64,000 nt of DNA from Voacanga thouarsii (GCA_026120185.1 JANUWF010002061.1:2170001-2234000); one strand, 5' to 3'; numbered from the stretch's first letter, positions 24,179-35,760 are shown. Translations and numbers: made by a program. The notes: generated by a model not told the origin, from the sequence alone.

Positions 24179-24355
24179 CCTCGTGTCTGGTAGACACGAG
24201 GTGCAATTTGGCTTTTATATTTGACCGCCGAAAATTTTGAAAGCTATTCGCATTTAATGCGAAAGGAAATTTGGATTTTTTTTTTTTAGTAATCATAGTT
24301 CTCGAGTCTGGCAGACACGAGGTGGAGTTGTTCCTCGTGTCTGCCAAACGCAAGG
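24179..24355. repeat. Three 23-bp palindromes in the right subterminal region of the MULE
   Basis: Copies at 24,179-24,201, 24,300-24,322 and 24,333-24,355 of the palindrome described for the left end. The spacing and number (three per end) mirror the left side. The copy at 24,333 has a decayed right arm. Confidence 0.9.
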
Positions 24356-24455
24356 TCCCTTAGGTAGGAGGGTGGCCCAAAAAAAGTACCCTCATCCGGA
24401 GTTCATATTTAAAACCCTCCTATTTTGGTCAAAAACCCAAGTTTTATGGTATTGG

Positions 24456-25647
24456 CACAACTAGCCCTTTTCATCTTAGTAATAACTTGTAAGTTACAGC
24501 AAAGAGCGAGAAAATTTTCATTTAGTCGCTATATCTTGTTATATTACATTACGAATGATAACAACGTGTTACAACAATTCTATTATTAACTTAAATTTAA
24601 TATTATTTATTATGTCACCTAATTAATCTAAATATTCTACATATTCATTTTTCACTCAAATTAACAATTCTATCATTAACTTAAACTTAATATCACTTAC
24701 TATGTCACCTAACTAATCTAAATACTCTACATACTCACTTTTTACTCAAATTAATGACGTAGCAAGTATATTGTGCATATACACGTTTCTCTATTTGTAT
24801 ATGACTTCAAACAAAAAATAAAAATAGATTTGAATTTCAAAAATCTAAAACTAAAATTGAAAAACAATAATATATACTTCCTCCATTTCAAAATAAATAT
24901 TTATAAAAAAAATTAATATATATCTCTAAAATTAATTATTAATTTTTTTTATTTTACCCCATTTATTTTTAATCCAATACTCAACTTTCCCAATTTTTTT
25001 TCTTACGTCTTAAAATATAAATAAAATAAAAATTTTATCTAAATTATAATATTATTTTTATCTCTCTTAATTTATATACAAAAAATTTCACGAACAAATA
25101 ATTTAAAATAAAAAAAATAATATTAAGTGTAAACTAAGACCTCTGCACTGAAAGCCTTGTAGCCTAGAACTTAGACCAGAGTGGCTGCAAAGGGCAAATG
25201 CTACAATGGAGTCCTTGAAGTCCATCCCTCAGAACAAACCGTTATGCACAAGGGACAGGAATAGTACACTACAAATCAATAGTTGTACAAAATTTACCGC
25301 CATCTATGAAACACATTTCCAACAGCGCCATATCTAAGGCATAACAAATCAATTCCTCCAAGGATAATTCCCTTAATTTGAAATATATATAAACTTAAGA
25401 TGCAAACAAAGTCAATTGCAGAGCAATATCACAACTAAATACTACATAAAGCTAGAAAAAATCAACTGAACGCCACAAAGACATTACTGTATCAAAGAAA
25501 AACAAAATATCCTTGAAAAGGAAATCTCTTGAGACAAAAATTTTAAGCTCAATTCAAACAAGTCTATATGGAGTCTCCAAATTAACCGGATCATAAAGGG
25601 AGCACTTGTCCAAAAAGAAACCATCAAGACATATAGTTATTAACTAC
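24456..25647. other. Intergenic spacer with a possible MITE and the RPL9 3' region
   Basis: At 24,880-25,125 a CTTCCTCCATTTCAAAATAA motif opens a segment whose far end resembles its reverse complement, as in mariner/Stowaway-like MITEs; a similar segment occurs at about 32,937-33,233. A near-duplicate pair of about 60 bp (AACAATTCTATTATTAACTT / AACAATTCTATCATTAACTT) lies at 24,570 and 24,662. The last 400 bp or so before 25,648 is probably the RPL9 3' UTR. Confidence 0.4.
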
Positions 25648-27470
25648 TCATTCTTCCTCAGCTATTCTTCCCTTCTCGCTAACATAGATGCCATCAAGGA
25701 ACTTCCTGATATCCTTGTTCTTCACGTGACATTTCTGCCCAAGCAATTCAGATCAGTCAATACACAGAAACATACAATATATAAACTGGGACGAACTTTA
25801 AAACGGAAAACAGAGAGGGCAAGAAAGAGAAAAGTACCTGATTAATCAAAGCAGCAGAACGTGAAACAAGCTCAATGTCATTTCCATCCAAGACCAACTC
25901 ATCCTTGACTTTCTCAGACCTTAGTACTGTGACTCCTTGAAGCATATCAACTTTCCTGACCTGAGACAACAGGCAAAGGTCTAAATTTCAACTAAACTCA
26001 ACATGCCTAAACAGGTAGAAATCTACAAAAGATAAACCAAAGTTGGACTCAAAGGTCTAAATTTCACCTAATTCAGTATGCTCAAAAAGGTAAAAATCTA
26101 TAAAACTAACCCAAATATCTGGACTAATTAACAAAACAATGCAAAGCAATTTCACTCTTTCCCAACAATAAGCTACAGCAGAAGAGAAAGGAGACATTGA
26201 AAGCTCAGGAGAAACCAAAAACTAAATTCTCATTTCAAAATAGTGAGGATCAAATAAATAAATGGAATAATATTAGATAGTTGTGAGACGGGGGAAGCAA
26301 ATTAACCATGTGCAATTGAAAAGAATACACAATGACGTGCCACACTGTGAAAACTAATCGAGGAAATTGCAGTAAACATGAACGAAGACAAGAAAGCAGC
26401 AATCCATTTCCAAAACATACAAATTGACAACCATTATAACATTCCGCCAAGCACCGACAGAACGAGAAGCGCCCCTTCTTTCAAAGAGAGAAGAAGGGGT
26501 TATTCGAATTTCATTTGATGGTCAGAGGTGAATTGAAAGCTATGCAGTGGTAATTCTAAAGATTCCCAGGGAAAATAGAGATGTCTCCTTACTCATAATA
26601 TGTGACCAAGCCATACATCATATAACAACAGCCAGAAACCCTGATAAAAAATATCAGAAACAAATACAAAAAAGTGTAAAAAATTCTGCATTGCCCTTTC
26701 CTGAAGAACTCAAACAGCAAAACAGTTCCGCACCAAAATGTGAAACATGATTGTCGTGTGAAAAAGAGCGTATTTAACAGGATGACTTTCAATCACAGTT
26801 CCAACAAACAACATATTACCAAGATAGAAATGAGCAAATAACACGAAATGAAATGAGAAAACAAAGCCCCAAATTACATAGCATAAAAACATAAGCCCTT
26901 TAAAACCCTGGAACCAGAAAAAATAAAGAACCAGCTTGAATCAAACTTTACTAGCATTAGTTAAAATAATCATAATCAATGAGCGACCAAGCTAAATCGA
27001 ACAGACTAAATGCATAAAAAACAGAAAAATAATTGAATACAAAACTACAAGAGGCATCTAATCTAGTGTTAGAAGAGGCGGGAGTTTATATATACCTTCT
27101 TCTCGCCAAGGAAGTTACGGATCTCAATAGACCGGTTGGAGTTAGTGATGGAAGCGTTGATGGGAAAGTGAGCATAGACGAATCTCATCTTGTAGCGGTA
27201 GCCCTTGGTAACGCCAGTAATGAGATTCTCGACGTGGCTAAGGGCAGTGCGGATGGCGGCTGTGGTCTTGCGGGCACCAAACCAGGCGTCGACCTTCAAC
27301 TTCCTTTTTCCGGTATCCTGATCGGTGATAAGCTGGAAGTCCAGGTTCAAATGCTTGAAATTGCGAGTGAGCTTTCCACGAGGGCCCTCCACCTCGATCT
27401 GCTTCGCCTTCACCTTAATCTTCACTCCATCCGGGATGTCCATGGTCTCGGATGACAAAATCGTCTTCAT
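25648..27470 (-). CDS. RPL9: 60S ribosomal protein L9 (uL6), cytosolic
   Basis: Three exons on the minus strand: 27470-27096, 25960-25838, 25734-25648. Total 585 nt, 194 aa, the usual plant length. The protein begins [20 protein letters not shown] and contains the two uL6 repeats: [20 protein letters not shown], then [20 protein letters not shown]. The end is [20 protein letters not shown] with a short acidic tail. It is a structural protein of the large subunit near the GTPase-associated and sarcin-ricin region. Splice sites are GT-AG. Intron 1 is long (1,135 bp). Confidence 0.97.
25974..26105. repeat. Tandem duplication inside RPL9 intron 1, 77-bp period
   Basis: AAAGGTCTAAATTTCAACTA ... 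TAGAAATCTACAAAA at 25,974-26,029 is repeated with about ten changes at 26,051-26,105. Confidence 0.75.
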
Positions 27471-27559
27471 TTTTCCCGATCTCCCTCTCTCACAGGCACT
27501 GGCGTTTACCCTCTCCCTTTCGCCCTCTTCGTTATCTTAGGAGTTAGGAGGAAGCTCAT

Positions 27560-27660
27560 AAACCCTAGCGGAGTCTTGATATATATTGAGTCGGGTGTCG
27601 CTGGAAACCCTAGTGCCATTTATCAGTTTTGGGCTAAAATGTGGGCCTGAGTATGGCCCA
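27560..27660 (-). promoter_or_regulatory. RPL9 promoter with telo-boxes and site II motifs
   Basis: AAACCCTA telo-box cores occur at 27,560-27,567 and 27,605-27,612. Site II elements (TGGGCY, the TCP-binding type) occur at 27,630-27,635, 27,642-27,647 and, on the opposite strand, 27,655-27,660. All lie within 190 bp upstream of the ATG. This pairing is typical of plant ribosomal-protein genes and links expression to cell growth and division. Confidence 0.8.
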
Positions 27661-29931
27661 ATTAAAAATAACATTGGGTCTTTTGATCAATATTTCGATT
27701 GGATTATAGTCCAGCAGCCTATGGAAGGTTAACACACTATTAGTCCATTCGGCCCTTTTGAATTTCCATATTGCTTTTTTTTTTTAATGAAATTTTATAT
27801 TGCATCTTATAAATTGATTTTGTCAATTTGAAAAGACTTTCATTCCTTTTTGATCGATGTGGAATCTCACATTGTTTCCAACTCTGTATCTGTAGGAGAT
27901 AAAATATATAAGAAAAAGAAAATTGAAAAAAAAAATGGATAAAGGCAACCTAAAAATGTTTCTACAAGAAAAGATATAGGCGTTATATAGATAATTATTT
28001 GAATTGGAATATGAATATTAAATTTAAATTAACAATTATTTGGATTAAGGGGTTTGGATTCGAGTAAATTTAAACTTATTGAAAGTCTAATTCAAGATTT
28101 ATTTCCACATTTAAATTACAGTTCCTAATTAATTTTGAATCTTCATCAAATTTTAGAAGTATTTATCGTATTCAAAATATTTCAGAATCAATGTTTATTA
28201 TGAAATCTCTATTCAATCGAAGGCTTAGGAGTACTTGGATTGCAACTTTTATATTAAAAAATATTTGAATTATAGAAAAACAAGTAAGGTCAAGAAGAGA
28301 GAATATGACATTTATAAATAAGTGATAATTATAAAAAATAAATATAATTTTTTATTGAATTGATAAATTTTTTACAATTAAATTATTGTTTATATGCACG
28401 CACCCTTTACCATTCCAATTATGAATTGCTCAATAATTTATAATCTACTTTTAAATTTATTAAACTTTATATTTATCACTATTTTTATTATTTTAATTTA
28501 TAGACTCAAATTTTATTGCTCGGATACCAAACATCCATACTTAGGAAAATTAATTATTTTCATAGAAAAAAAGTTCATAATAATTAATAGAATTGACATT
28601 GTGAGTATTTCACACAGCAGAATATAAAACATTGTTTCCCCATATGTCTAAACATTTTAGCGTATAGATGCCTAAGGAGGATGCTAGAAGAACGGGGGCC
28701 GGGCAGCTTCATAGAAGAAAGCGTGATAGCCGTGCGCGATTAATTCGGCCGAAATCAGAGGAAGGGAAGTTACAAAACAAACCATCAAAATTTCATGGCC
28801 TGTTCTTGCGCTTTCAGTTGAATTTCTCAGCCATTTACTAGTAATTGAACAAGAGTGTACTTGGATACTATAGTGTCCAAAGGATTTTTTTTTTTTCATT
28901 TTGACAGAAAATAGATTTAATACAAATAAATTATAATTACAAAGTATTAATATTTTTTCGATTTGTCCCAATGGGTATAGCTTATCATATAAAATATAGG
29001 AACTTCTATATGTCAGGTCAGGATTTCAAATCTCACTTTGATCATTAAATAGTTATAACATTGTTAAAAATATTACTATTTATTTTAAATAGATCAAAGT
29101 ATTAGTTTCTAATTCTATAAATTTTAAAATTATAGTACTTATATTGATATTAAAAATATTGAATACGCTCCCAATGCAAGTACACCCAATTCCCTCTTTT
29201 CTGTAGAACTCATAATTCCTCCGGCCACTGGCCACCACGTGGACAAATATACATATATAAATAATAAAATCTATATATATCGATATAAAAGTAGTTGTGA
29301 GAGTTGTCATATCATGTCATTAGGATAAAACGAAAAATACTAGTAAGGTAATAAATAGTCTAAGGTAGAGGCTGTACCCAAATATAGGCGTAGGGTAATA
29401 AGTTGTTGGTTTCATTCTTAGGGTAATATAAATAGTCTAATTTTAGCTATATATATTTATATAAAAAATTAATAAATAATAATACTCTTGGTTTCATTTC
29501 TAAGTTAAAGAGTACATAAAATATATATATATAATATAGAATCAAACACACAAAGATTCCTGTAAAATTGTTATAAATTGGTATGTATCACATGTATAAT
29601 AAATATATTCTAGAATAGAATTGGAATTTAAATTGTATTTGGACGAAGATTAGATTAAAATGAATTTGTTAAAATTTAATAAAATATTATTAAATTTAAT
29701 ATAAATGTAATATTTAATTATTAATGAAAAAATATAATAAGTTGTGAATATATAATAGCTCTCGAAAAATAAATATTATTTTAAATTAAAAAGAATTTTT
29801 ACCCAAATACAACCTAACAACCAGTAATAGATTCAGAAACTAACAGAATCTTGTATCTATACTGAGGGCTTGTGTGGCTTGCTACTTATATATAGTATCG
29901 TGAAGAATAAGGAAAAGCTTGAAAAGAAACA
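27661..29931. other. Intergenic region, no gene recognised
   Basis: AT-rich. A GC-richer island at about 28,675-28,810 has an open frame on the minus strand, but its peptide matches no family I know. A semi-repeated block (GGGTAATA ... AATAGTCTAA) occurs twice at 29,345-29,445. TATATATAG at about 29,888 lies 44 bp before the WAT1-like ATG and could be its TATA box or leader. Confidence 0.45.
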
Positions 29932-31901
29932 ATGCCAGTGAAGAAATGGATCAAGGATTCGAGGTTTGCCATAGGGATGTGGATGGTACAAGTGATTGCA
30001 ACTGGGTTGCAACTACTGTCGAGGGTTATTCTGAATGAGGGCACATTTGTCGCTGCTTTAATGGCTTATCGTCACATTGTAGGAGCTGTTTGTGTTGCTC
30101 CTTTTGCCTTTTTCTTGGAAAGGTCAGATTACCTTTGTTTTGTGTTGATATTGCTTCCATGTTCTTCTCTGAAATTCGATCGTAGATGACGAAGCGGAAT
30201 GCAGGTGGTGAAAGTGGTTTTCTTGATTTGCAGAGGCGGCGGAAAGAAGTTGAGCTGGTGGCCTTTGTTTTGGCTCTTCGCGGTTGCATTCACCGGGTAT
30301 CTTGTCACTAATTCTTTGTTGCAACCGTAGTTTGACCACAAGGAAATGACAATTATAGATTATTAACTGAAGCTGAAGCATAATTTTTTTACTCTTAGCT
30401 AATAAGAAATTCTTACAAAGAAAGATATTGATTAATTATCATAATTTACTTTTATGATACAATAAAATAATTCACATTTACACTTAAAATGTAAATCGCT
30501 TTTTAGATGAAATAGTAGAGGAATGCATGTTTGTTGTTTGCCAATCTATCATTATCTCTATTTCAAGTAATAGTAGTTACCTTAATTTGCAGGATATCCA
30601 TGGCCATGGAACTGTTCTATTATGGTTTAAGAGACACCACGGCTACATATGCAACGGACTTCCTCAACCTAGTTCCGATAGTAACCTATATTTTCTCAGT
30701 CATTCTAGGGTACCTATGAATTTCTGCACCAATTCTTATATCATGGCCTTGCATTTTCCTCTGAAATGATCCTAATTACCCGTTTTTGTTGCCTTAAATG
30801 GATGATGAAGGGCTGAAAAGCTGCAGCTGCATACTATTGCTGGAAAAACTAAGAGTCTTGGTGCAATGTTTTGCTTGGTTGGAGCACTCACGATTGCCTT
30901 CTACAAAGGCAAATCATTTCATATCAGTCCTAGGGGCTTCGTGCACCGCTCGAGTTCAAGAATTCAGAAGGAACCAAAGCACTGGATTCGTGGAACCATA
31001 TTTCTCGTTTGCAGCTGCTTGTCTTTTGGACTCTGGTACATAGCACAGGTTGTTAATATGATAATTACTTTCTTCGATTCTTGAAATATATTCTTTGTTT
31101 CGTTCACCTGATATCTTCTTATTGTCTCTGCTGAACAGGCAAAGTTGTTCAAAATATTTCCATATAAATTCCGGGCAACATTTTATGTCTGTATCATAGC
31201 AACTGTGCAACAAGTGGTCATAGGCTTATGCATAGATAGGAGCAAGGCAGCTTGGCACTTAGCACGGAACCTCCAGTTAGTCACCATATTTTACTCGGTA
31301 AAAAACCGAAAAATTTTCATCGTGGAAGAAAATTGTACACACCAATGATCAAAGCCAATTGGTTGTATATAATTTTGGAAATTGATGTAATTGACTAGGA
31401 GTTATAATTATCACAGGGAGCACTGGCAACAGCTGCCACCTTTTGGATAACTTCTTGGACAGTGGCGGAACGTGGACCGACATATCCTTCTATGTTCAAC
31501 CCACTGTCGATGATATTTGTGGCCATCACGGAAGCTCTGTTCTTGGGTGAACCGATCACGGTTGGAAGGTAGTGTTAAATAATCGACAAATTGTTAGTCT
31601 CCAAAATGTATCACACCTTGTTGATGCATTCCCAATTTGGATTGGCTTTTGCAGCTTGATTGGTATGGCTTTCATCTTGATTGGTTTGTACTTGTTCCTA
31701 TGGGCAAAGAACCAGGAGTTAAAAGCCAAGGCCCTTCCAGTGACTGAATCTGCTAGTGAGGGGGGAAAAGTAGCGATGCATCATCCGACAGCCATTGCCA
31801 GGATAACACCACCTGCAACAAACGGCATCAACCATGTTGAAGGAGATCAAGAAAATTGCTCTAGGATATGCATACAACTTGTTTCATCCTTGACAGATTA
31901 A
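29932..31901 (+). CDS. WAT1-related (nodulin MtN21/EamA-type) membrane transporter
   Basis: Seven exons: 29932-30122, 30234-30296, 30593-30709, 30811-31048, 31139-31297, 31417-31568, 31655-31901. Total 1,167 nt, 388 aa. The protein begins MPVKKWIKDSRFAIGMWMVQ and has the repeated EamA pattern of about ten transmembrane helices: SRVILNEGTFVAALMAYRHI, then YYGLRDTTATYATDFLNLVP, then LSFGLWYIAQ, then GALATAATFWITSWTVAERG and PLSMIFVAITEALFLGEPIT. The last exon ends in a hydrophilic tail. Exon order, length and intron phases fit the plant UMAMIT/WAT1 family, whose members move amino acids, auxin or related metabolites across plasma or vacuolar membranes. The substrate cannot be told from sequence. 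The exon 4 acceptor (GATGAAG) has a weak pyrimidine tract but is required by the frame. Confidence 0.92.
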
Positions 31902-32046
31902 TACTCCGAAGGAATTTAGAATGGTAAAAAGAATCGACCCACCCCAAAAGGGTTTGAAACGAAATTAAATATCAGAAGCTGCAAAACAAAATTAGCAGAA
32001 ATTCAGTTCATCGGTACAGAACTTTTAGAAAAAGTTATTACATCCA

Positions 32047-32376
32047 TCATTGCTCATTAGAATCTAAAAATAAGCTAAGGAAAGCATCTTCGATAACACT
32101 ATGCAAATCTGATGAGTTGAGAACTACGTAGCAGAATATCAATTCCTCCATTTCTTTCCAATCTTGAACCCCAATACTCTGAATCATCTCTATTATTGAC
32201 TCTCTTATGTCCAAGAAGGGGTTGGTGGAATACTTAACTGCACAAATACTATCTGCATAAACTCCACCAACATTATCAGGCAACCGAGCAGAAAAGCTGA
32301 CTCTAGTGCTCCATTTCCGCCGATACCTCTCGCCGATTTTAGTCTTTATCTCCCGTTGAATCTCCATTTCTAGCAT
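32047..32376 (-). CDS. Short OVATE-domain protein (OFP family), possibly truncated
   Basis: 109 aa counted from the first ATG at 32,376. The C-terminal 70 residues are an OVATE domain: ADSICAVKYSTNPFLDIRES, then MIQSIGVQDWKEMEELIFCY, then LNSSDLHSVIEDAFLSLFLD. OVATE family proteins are plant transcriptional co-regulators that bind homeodomain and TRM proteins and affect organ shape. Most members are longer, with an N-terminal nuclear-localisation or DNA-binding region; here only IGERYRRKWSTRV precedes the domain. The frame stays open to 32,421 with no ATG. TTTACAG at about 32,409 could be an acceptor, but no upstream exon of matching phase was found within 300 bp. A small gene, a gene with a remote first exon, and a fragment are all possible. 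Confidence 0.7.
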   Translation of the reverse strand: MLEMEIQREIKTKIGERYRRKWSTRVSFSARLPDNVGGVYADSICAVKYSTNPFLDIRESIIEMIQSIGVQDWKEMEELIFCYVVLNSSDLHSVIEDAFLSLFLDSNEQ

Positions 32377-32421
32377 GTAATGATGCTGCCGACCTATCCT
32401 AAGCACTGTAAATATATGCAA

Positions 32422-33242
32422 ATAAGTGCAGCATCAGTAGTGGGGAGATAGTTGCCTGGCTGCAAGTGTCGTGCAGGGGTGTAAACACTTTGCAGAAAAG
32501 TCCACGAGAGAGGGGAATGGGCTGTGAGTATTATGTCGACTGTGGACCCTTTGTCATGTTCAAGACAAGGCGCCGGTGAAGGATCAAATTCTGAGAATCA
32601 ATGGGAGGAGCCTTTTACCTCATTAAACGGGCACGAAAGGAGTCCCTGGTCCTCCTGTGAACTGTGGTTGTGCTCCGTGTCGATCGGGTGAATTAAAGTA
32701 TGAAGTAAAGGATTGAATTGATATGAATTTAAGTGAATTTAATAAAATAATATTTAAAGTGAAGTTAATAAAATATAATATATTGTGAGTTTATAAATTT
32801 AAATTATTATTTTAAATTAAAATAAATCTACAGTCCAAATACATCCTTAATCACTTGGAAAAAAAGAAATACAATCTGATATGTTCCTCATAGAGTTTTT
32901 TGAATATGGGATGAATTTAAGTCTTAAATAATATTTTTTTATTTTAAAATATCTGTTCGTAAAATTTTTTTATTTTATTTCAAAATATTTATTCATGTAC
33001 ATATTTTTAGAACTAATGATTAGTTTCATCCTATTGTATCTGTATTTATTCTAAGTCAATTACATAATTTTTTAAAACTTTTCTTTCTTCTTATTTCTTA
33101 AAAATTTTCATTAATCAATAGCTATAATATTTTTAATATGAATAGAATATAAACTTTATTTAAATTATTATATTATTATTAATACTTTTAATTTATATAT
33201 AAAAATTTTATAAATAAAATTTTTAAAATAACTAGAATATTA
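32422..33242. other. Intergenic region with a possible MITE
   Basis: 32,450-32,700 is less AT-rich and could hold the promoter or 5' UTR of the OVATE gene. From 32,937 to 33,233 an AT-rich segment opens with TTTATTTCAAAATATTTATT and resembles the candidate MITE at 24,880. Nothing coding was seen. Confidence 0.35.
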
Positions 33243-33521
33243 CTCCTTCCGTCCCATTAAAATTGACCTACTTACTATTTTGGAATGTCTCATTAAATTT
33301 GACACTTTCCTTAAAAGGAAGGTTTTTACTATACAATTTATTATAAAATAATCAATATATCCTACATATATTATATTTATATTTTTATATTTGACATAAA
33401 GTATTATGGGACTCATATATTTTTTATTTTTATTATATTATTATATTATTATATTTTAATTTTTACTTTTATATAAATTATCGTGTTAAATCAATCACTG
33501 CCAATTTTAATGAGAGAGGAA
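33243..33521 (+). mobile_element. Mariner/Stowaway-like MITE, copy 1
   Basis: 279 bp. The left end is CTCCTTCCGTCCCATTAAAA. The right end in reverse complement is TTCCTCTCTCATTAAAATTG. TA dinucleotides flank both ends. The interior is AT-rich and non-coding. Two further copies lie at 36,962 and 38,047 in the opposite orientation. Confidence 0.8.
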
Positions 33522-35041
33522 TATCATAGTCTAAAAATACAAAACAGATTGAACAAAACCCAATAGCAAAGAATATTTGTCAGTGCCGTGACGTTTAAAA
33601 ATGAATGGACGGACAATTGGTTTGGACACGATGTTGTTGGGATGATAGAGATCTGACGAGAAAAAATAGGTAAAATCTTGACAACTTGGGCGTGAGAATT
33701 GACGGCATACATGTACCTAAGTATTTCAATTTTTTTTAAAATTATTTGTTTAAGCACCAATTCAAATTAAAGAAAATGAGGATATTTCTTGGGATAAACT
33801 TTTTTGCAGGGTTTTTTTTTTTTGAAAGTGAGAAGTCAACTATACCATAATTCAATCTAAATCCACATCAAAAGACTTCCAACTTTCTTGTAGAATTTGA
33901 TAGCTCAAATTAACAAAATTATCTTTGCATAATCAAAAGAATTTAAATTTTTGTAGCCGTATACACTAAACTTATTTAAGTATTTTTTGACTAATTATTA
34001 ATTAATAGTGAGCGAATGATAAATTTATATATTTCTTATTAACAATATAATTGAATTGATGTCTTTGTGAAATGCTCTCAGTTTTTTAAATTAAATAGAA
34101 AAAGAAAAAATAATAAGCATGAATAATCTAGAGTCCTTCAAAAAAATAATAGTAATAATAATTTAGAATATTTTGAAAAATGGGGTTGACAATTATTTGA
34201 AATTATTTTTAATAGCCCCTACATGGCACCGATGGGCCAAGAAGCCTGTGCGACTGGTATTCCATTCGTCGCATTCGAGGACAGTGATTGCTTGCTTCAG
34301 CCGTGCCGTCGCCACCGCCACCGCCACCGCCGACTCCGTCTTCTTCTTACACCAGCTTGAGGCCCTCCTCCGCATGCAACCGCACAGTTTAAACTAAAGG
34401 GGTGTTAGGATGAGGTGGATTAAGATTACGTTGCCATACGTCACCTTTTTTTTTTTTGACGGGGTGAGGAAGGAATTGTGGTGGTGGTGGGGGAATAAAT
34501 CATTAATTTGGTTCTTTTAATCAACAAGCACAAGTGGCATTTATTGATTATTACTTCATTTTTATTTATTTGATACTATTAAAAAAATTCAATATGCGTA
34601 TTTCTCCTTCCTTTGTCCCTTCCCAGTAAATAATAGCAGCAAATTGCAGCTAATAACATGAAAGGGGGGAAGAATTTAGCGCTTCTCACTCTCTTTTCTT
34701 GTTCTCTGACCTTAAGCGGAACTAATTTTTATCTCAAATCAAAATAATTTTAATTTAAAAAAATAATAATTTAAATAATTTTATTTTTTAAAAATGATCA
34801 TATATTTATAATCTATCATGATCTTTTTCCTTAACTCCTTAAAATTTATATTTACTCTATATTTAATATTTTTTATTATATTCACTCATTTTTATCTCAA
34901 TCAAGTATGATTTTAATAAAAATATTTATTTCTTTATATACTCAATTTGAAGATACAAGGCCACAAACATGGATACTTAACTATTTATTTGAAAGTATAA
35001 AGAAAAAAAAACTCTTAAATTGATCCTCTAAAAATGTGTGC

Positions 35042-35079
<38 letters not shown>

Positions 35080-35760
35080 AATTACATTGAAGAATATCTT
35101 ATTCTTTGGTTATTAGTTTATAGAATAAAAATATTTTTTTAATAAAAGAATTTACAATTATTATTTAAAGTTACGTTTTAAAATTTTCACTTTTATTAAT
35201 AATTTATAAATTACATTAAATAATTCTTATACCATAATTTATATTTTTAAAAAAATTAAATTCGAGTCTACAATATAAAAGAATTTACTTACTTACTACA
35301 ATCACAATCAATATCGGGGACCAAAGGTATGTATTTTGAAGCATAAGTTGCATTATAAATCTAATGGCGACCACAGGATTCTGGCAGTGTGTGCTGACTT
35401 AGTTCACAAGTTAGCACGCGGCCAAGAATTTACCGGGCGGATAGGCTTTGGATAAGTAGCGAGCACTGAGGAGCGCTGGGTGTCGCGTCAAGCAACAGCG
35501 AAAGGCCGAAGAAAAGTGAAAGAGACGTGAGGGGTGCAATGAATTTGGAGCTCCTTCTGACAGGCCCATTGGGAGCTTGATCATTAATCTCTCCTCCATG
35601 CTCAATCGGTCAAACTCAGTGGCTTTTTTCGTCCTTTTTGCGTCTGGAAATTACAAGGCGCGCACGTAGTTTCGCAGCTTTTCTGTCATGCATGCAAAAT
35701 CCGGTGACAGGTATTGCCCGAATTTATTCCTTTACTTCCAAGTTCAGCGTGTCTCGGTAA
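33522..35760. other. Gene-poor spacer
   Basis: No gene recognised. There is a CCGCCA microsatellite at about 34,307-34,337 in a small GC-richer patch, a (TA)n run at 35,045-35,076, and a second GC-richer patch at 35,380-35,640 whose open frames match nothing known to me. Confidence 0.45.

Larger units (their letters stand above)
14736..24448 (+). mobile_element. Mutator-like element (MULE) carrying transposase and plant-mobile-domain genes
   Basis: The left end (14,736 on) reads CATGGGTTTTTTACCAAAAT then GTTTTAAATATGAACTTCGG. The right end, read in reverse complement from 24,448, has CTTGGGTTTTTGACCAAAAT then GTTTTAAATATGAACTCCGG, giving terminal inverted repeats of about 70 bp. GTATTGG flanks both ends in the same orientation (14,729-14,735 and 24,449-24,455), a possible target duplication; MULEs usually make 9 bp, so the last bases may have diverged. 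Inside, in order: subterminal palindromes, a TATA-type promoter, a tandem array, a MURA-like transposase, a PMD gene, AT-rich repeats, and palindromes again. Both genes are broken, so this copy cannot act on its own. Confidence 0.85.

Noticed and set aside
27033..27540. Plus-strand frames opposite RPL9 exon 1
   Set aside because: Antisense shadows; the minus strand matches uL6 throughout.
28980..29050. Possible tRNA-like B-box (AGGATTTCAAATC)
   Set aside because: No A-box at the right spacing and no cloverleaf could be drawn. No tRNA or rRNA gene was found in the window.
32440..32700. First exon for the OVATE gene ending at AATGAG before GTAAAAG
   Set aside because: In each of the three phases the junction to TGCTTAGG gives a stop or an already closed frame.
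34173..34397. Open frame across the CCGCCA microsatellite as a small gene
   Set aside because: The frame is created by the microsatellite, has no family similarity, and open frames exist on both strands as expected for a trinucleotide-periodic repeat.
35411..35605. 64-residue minus-strand frame in the GC-richer patch
   Set aside because: No recognised motif, no splice partner and no promoter context.
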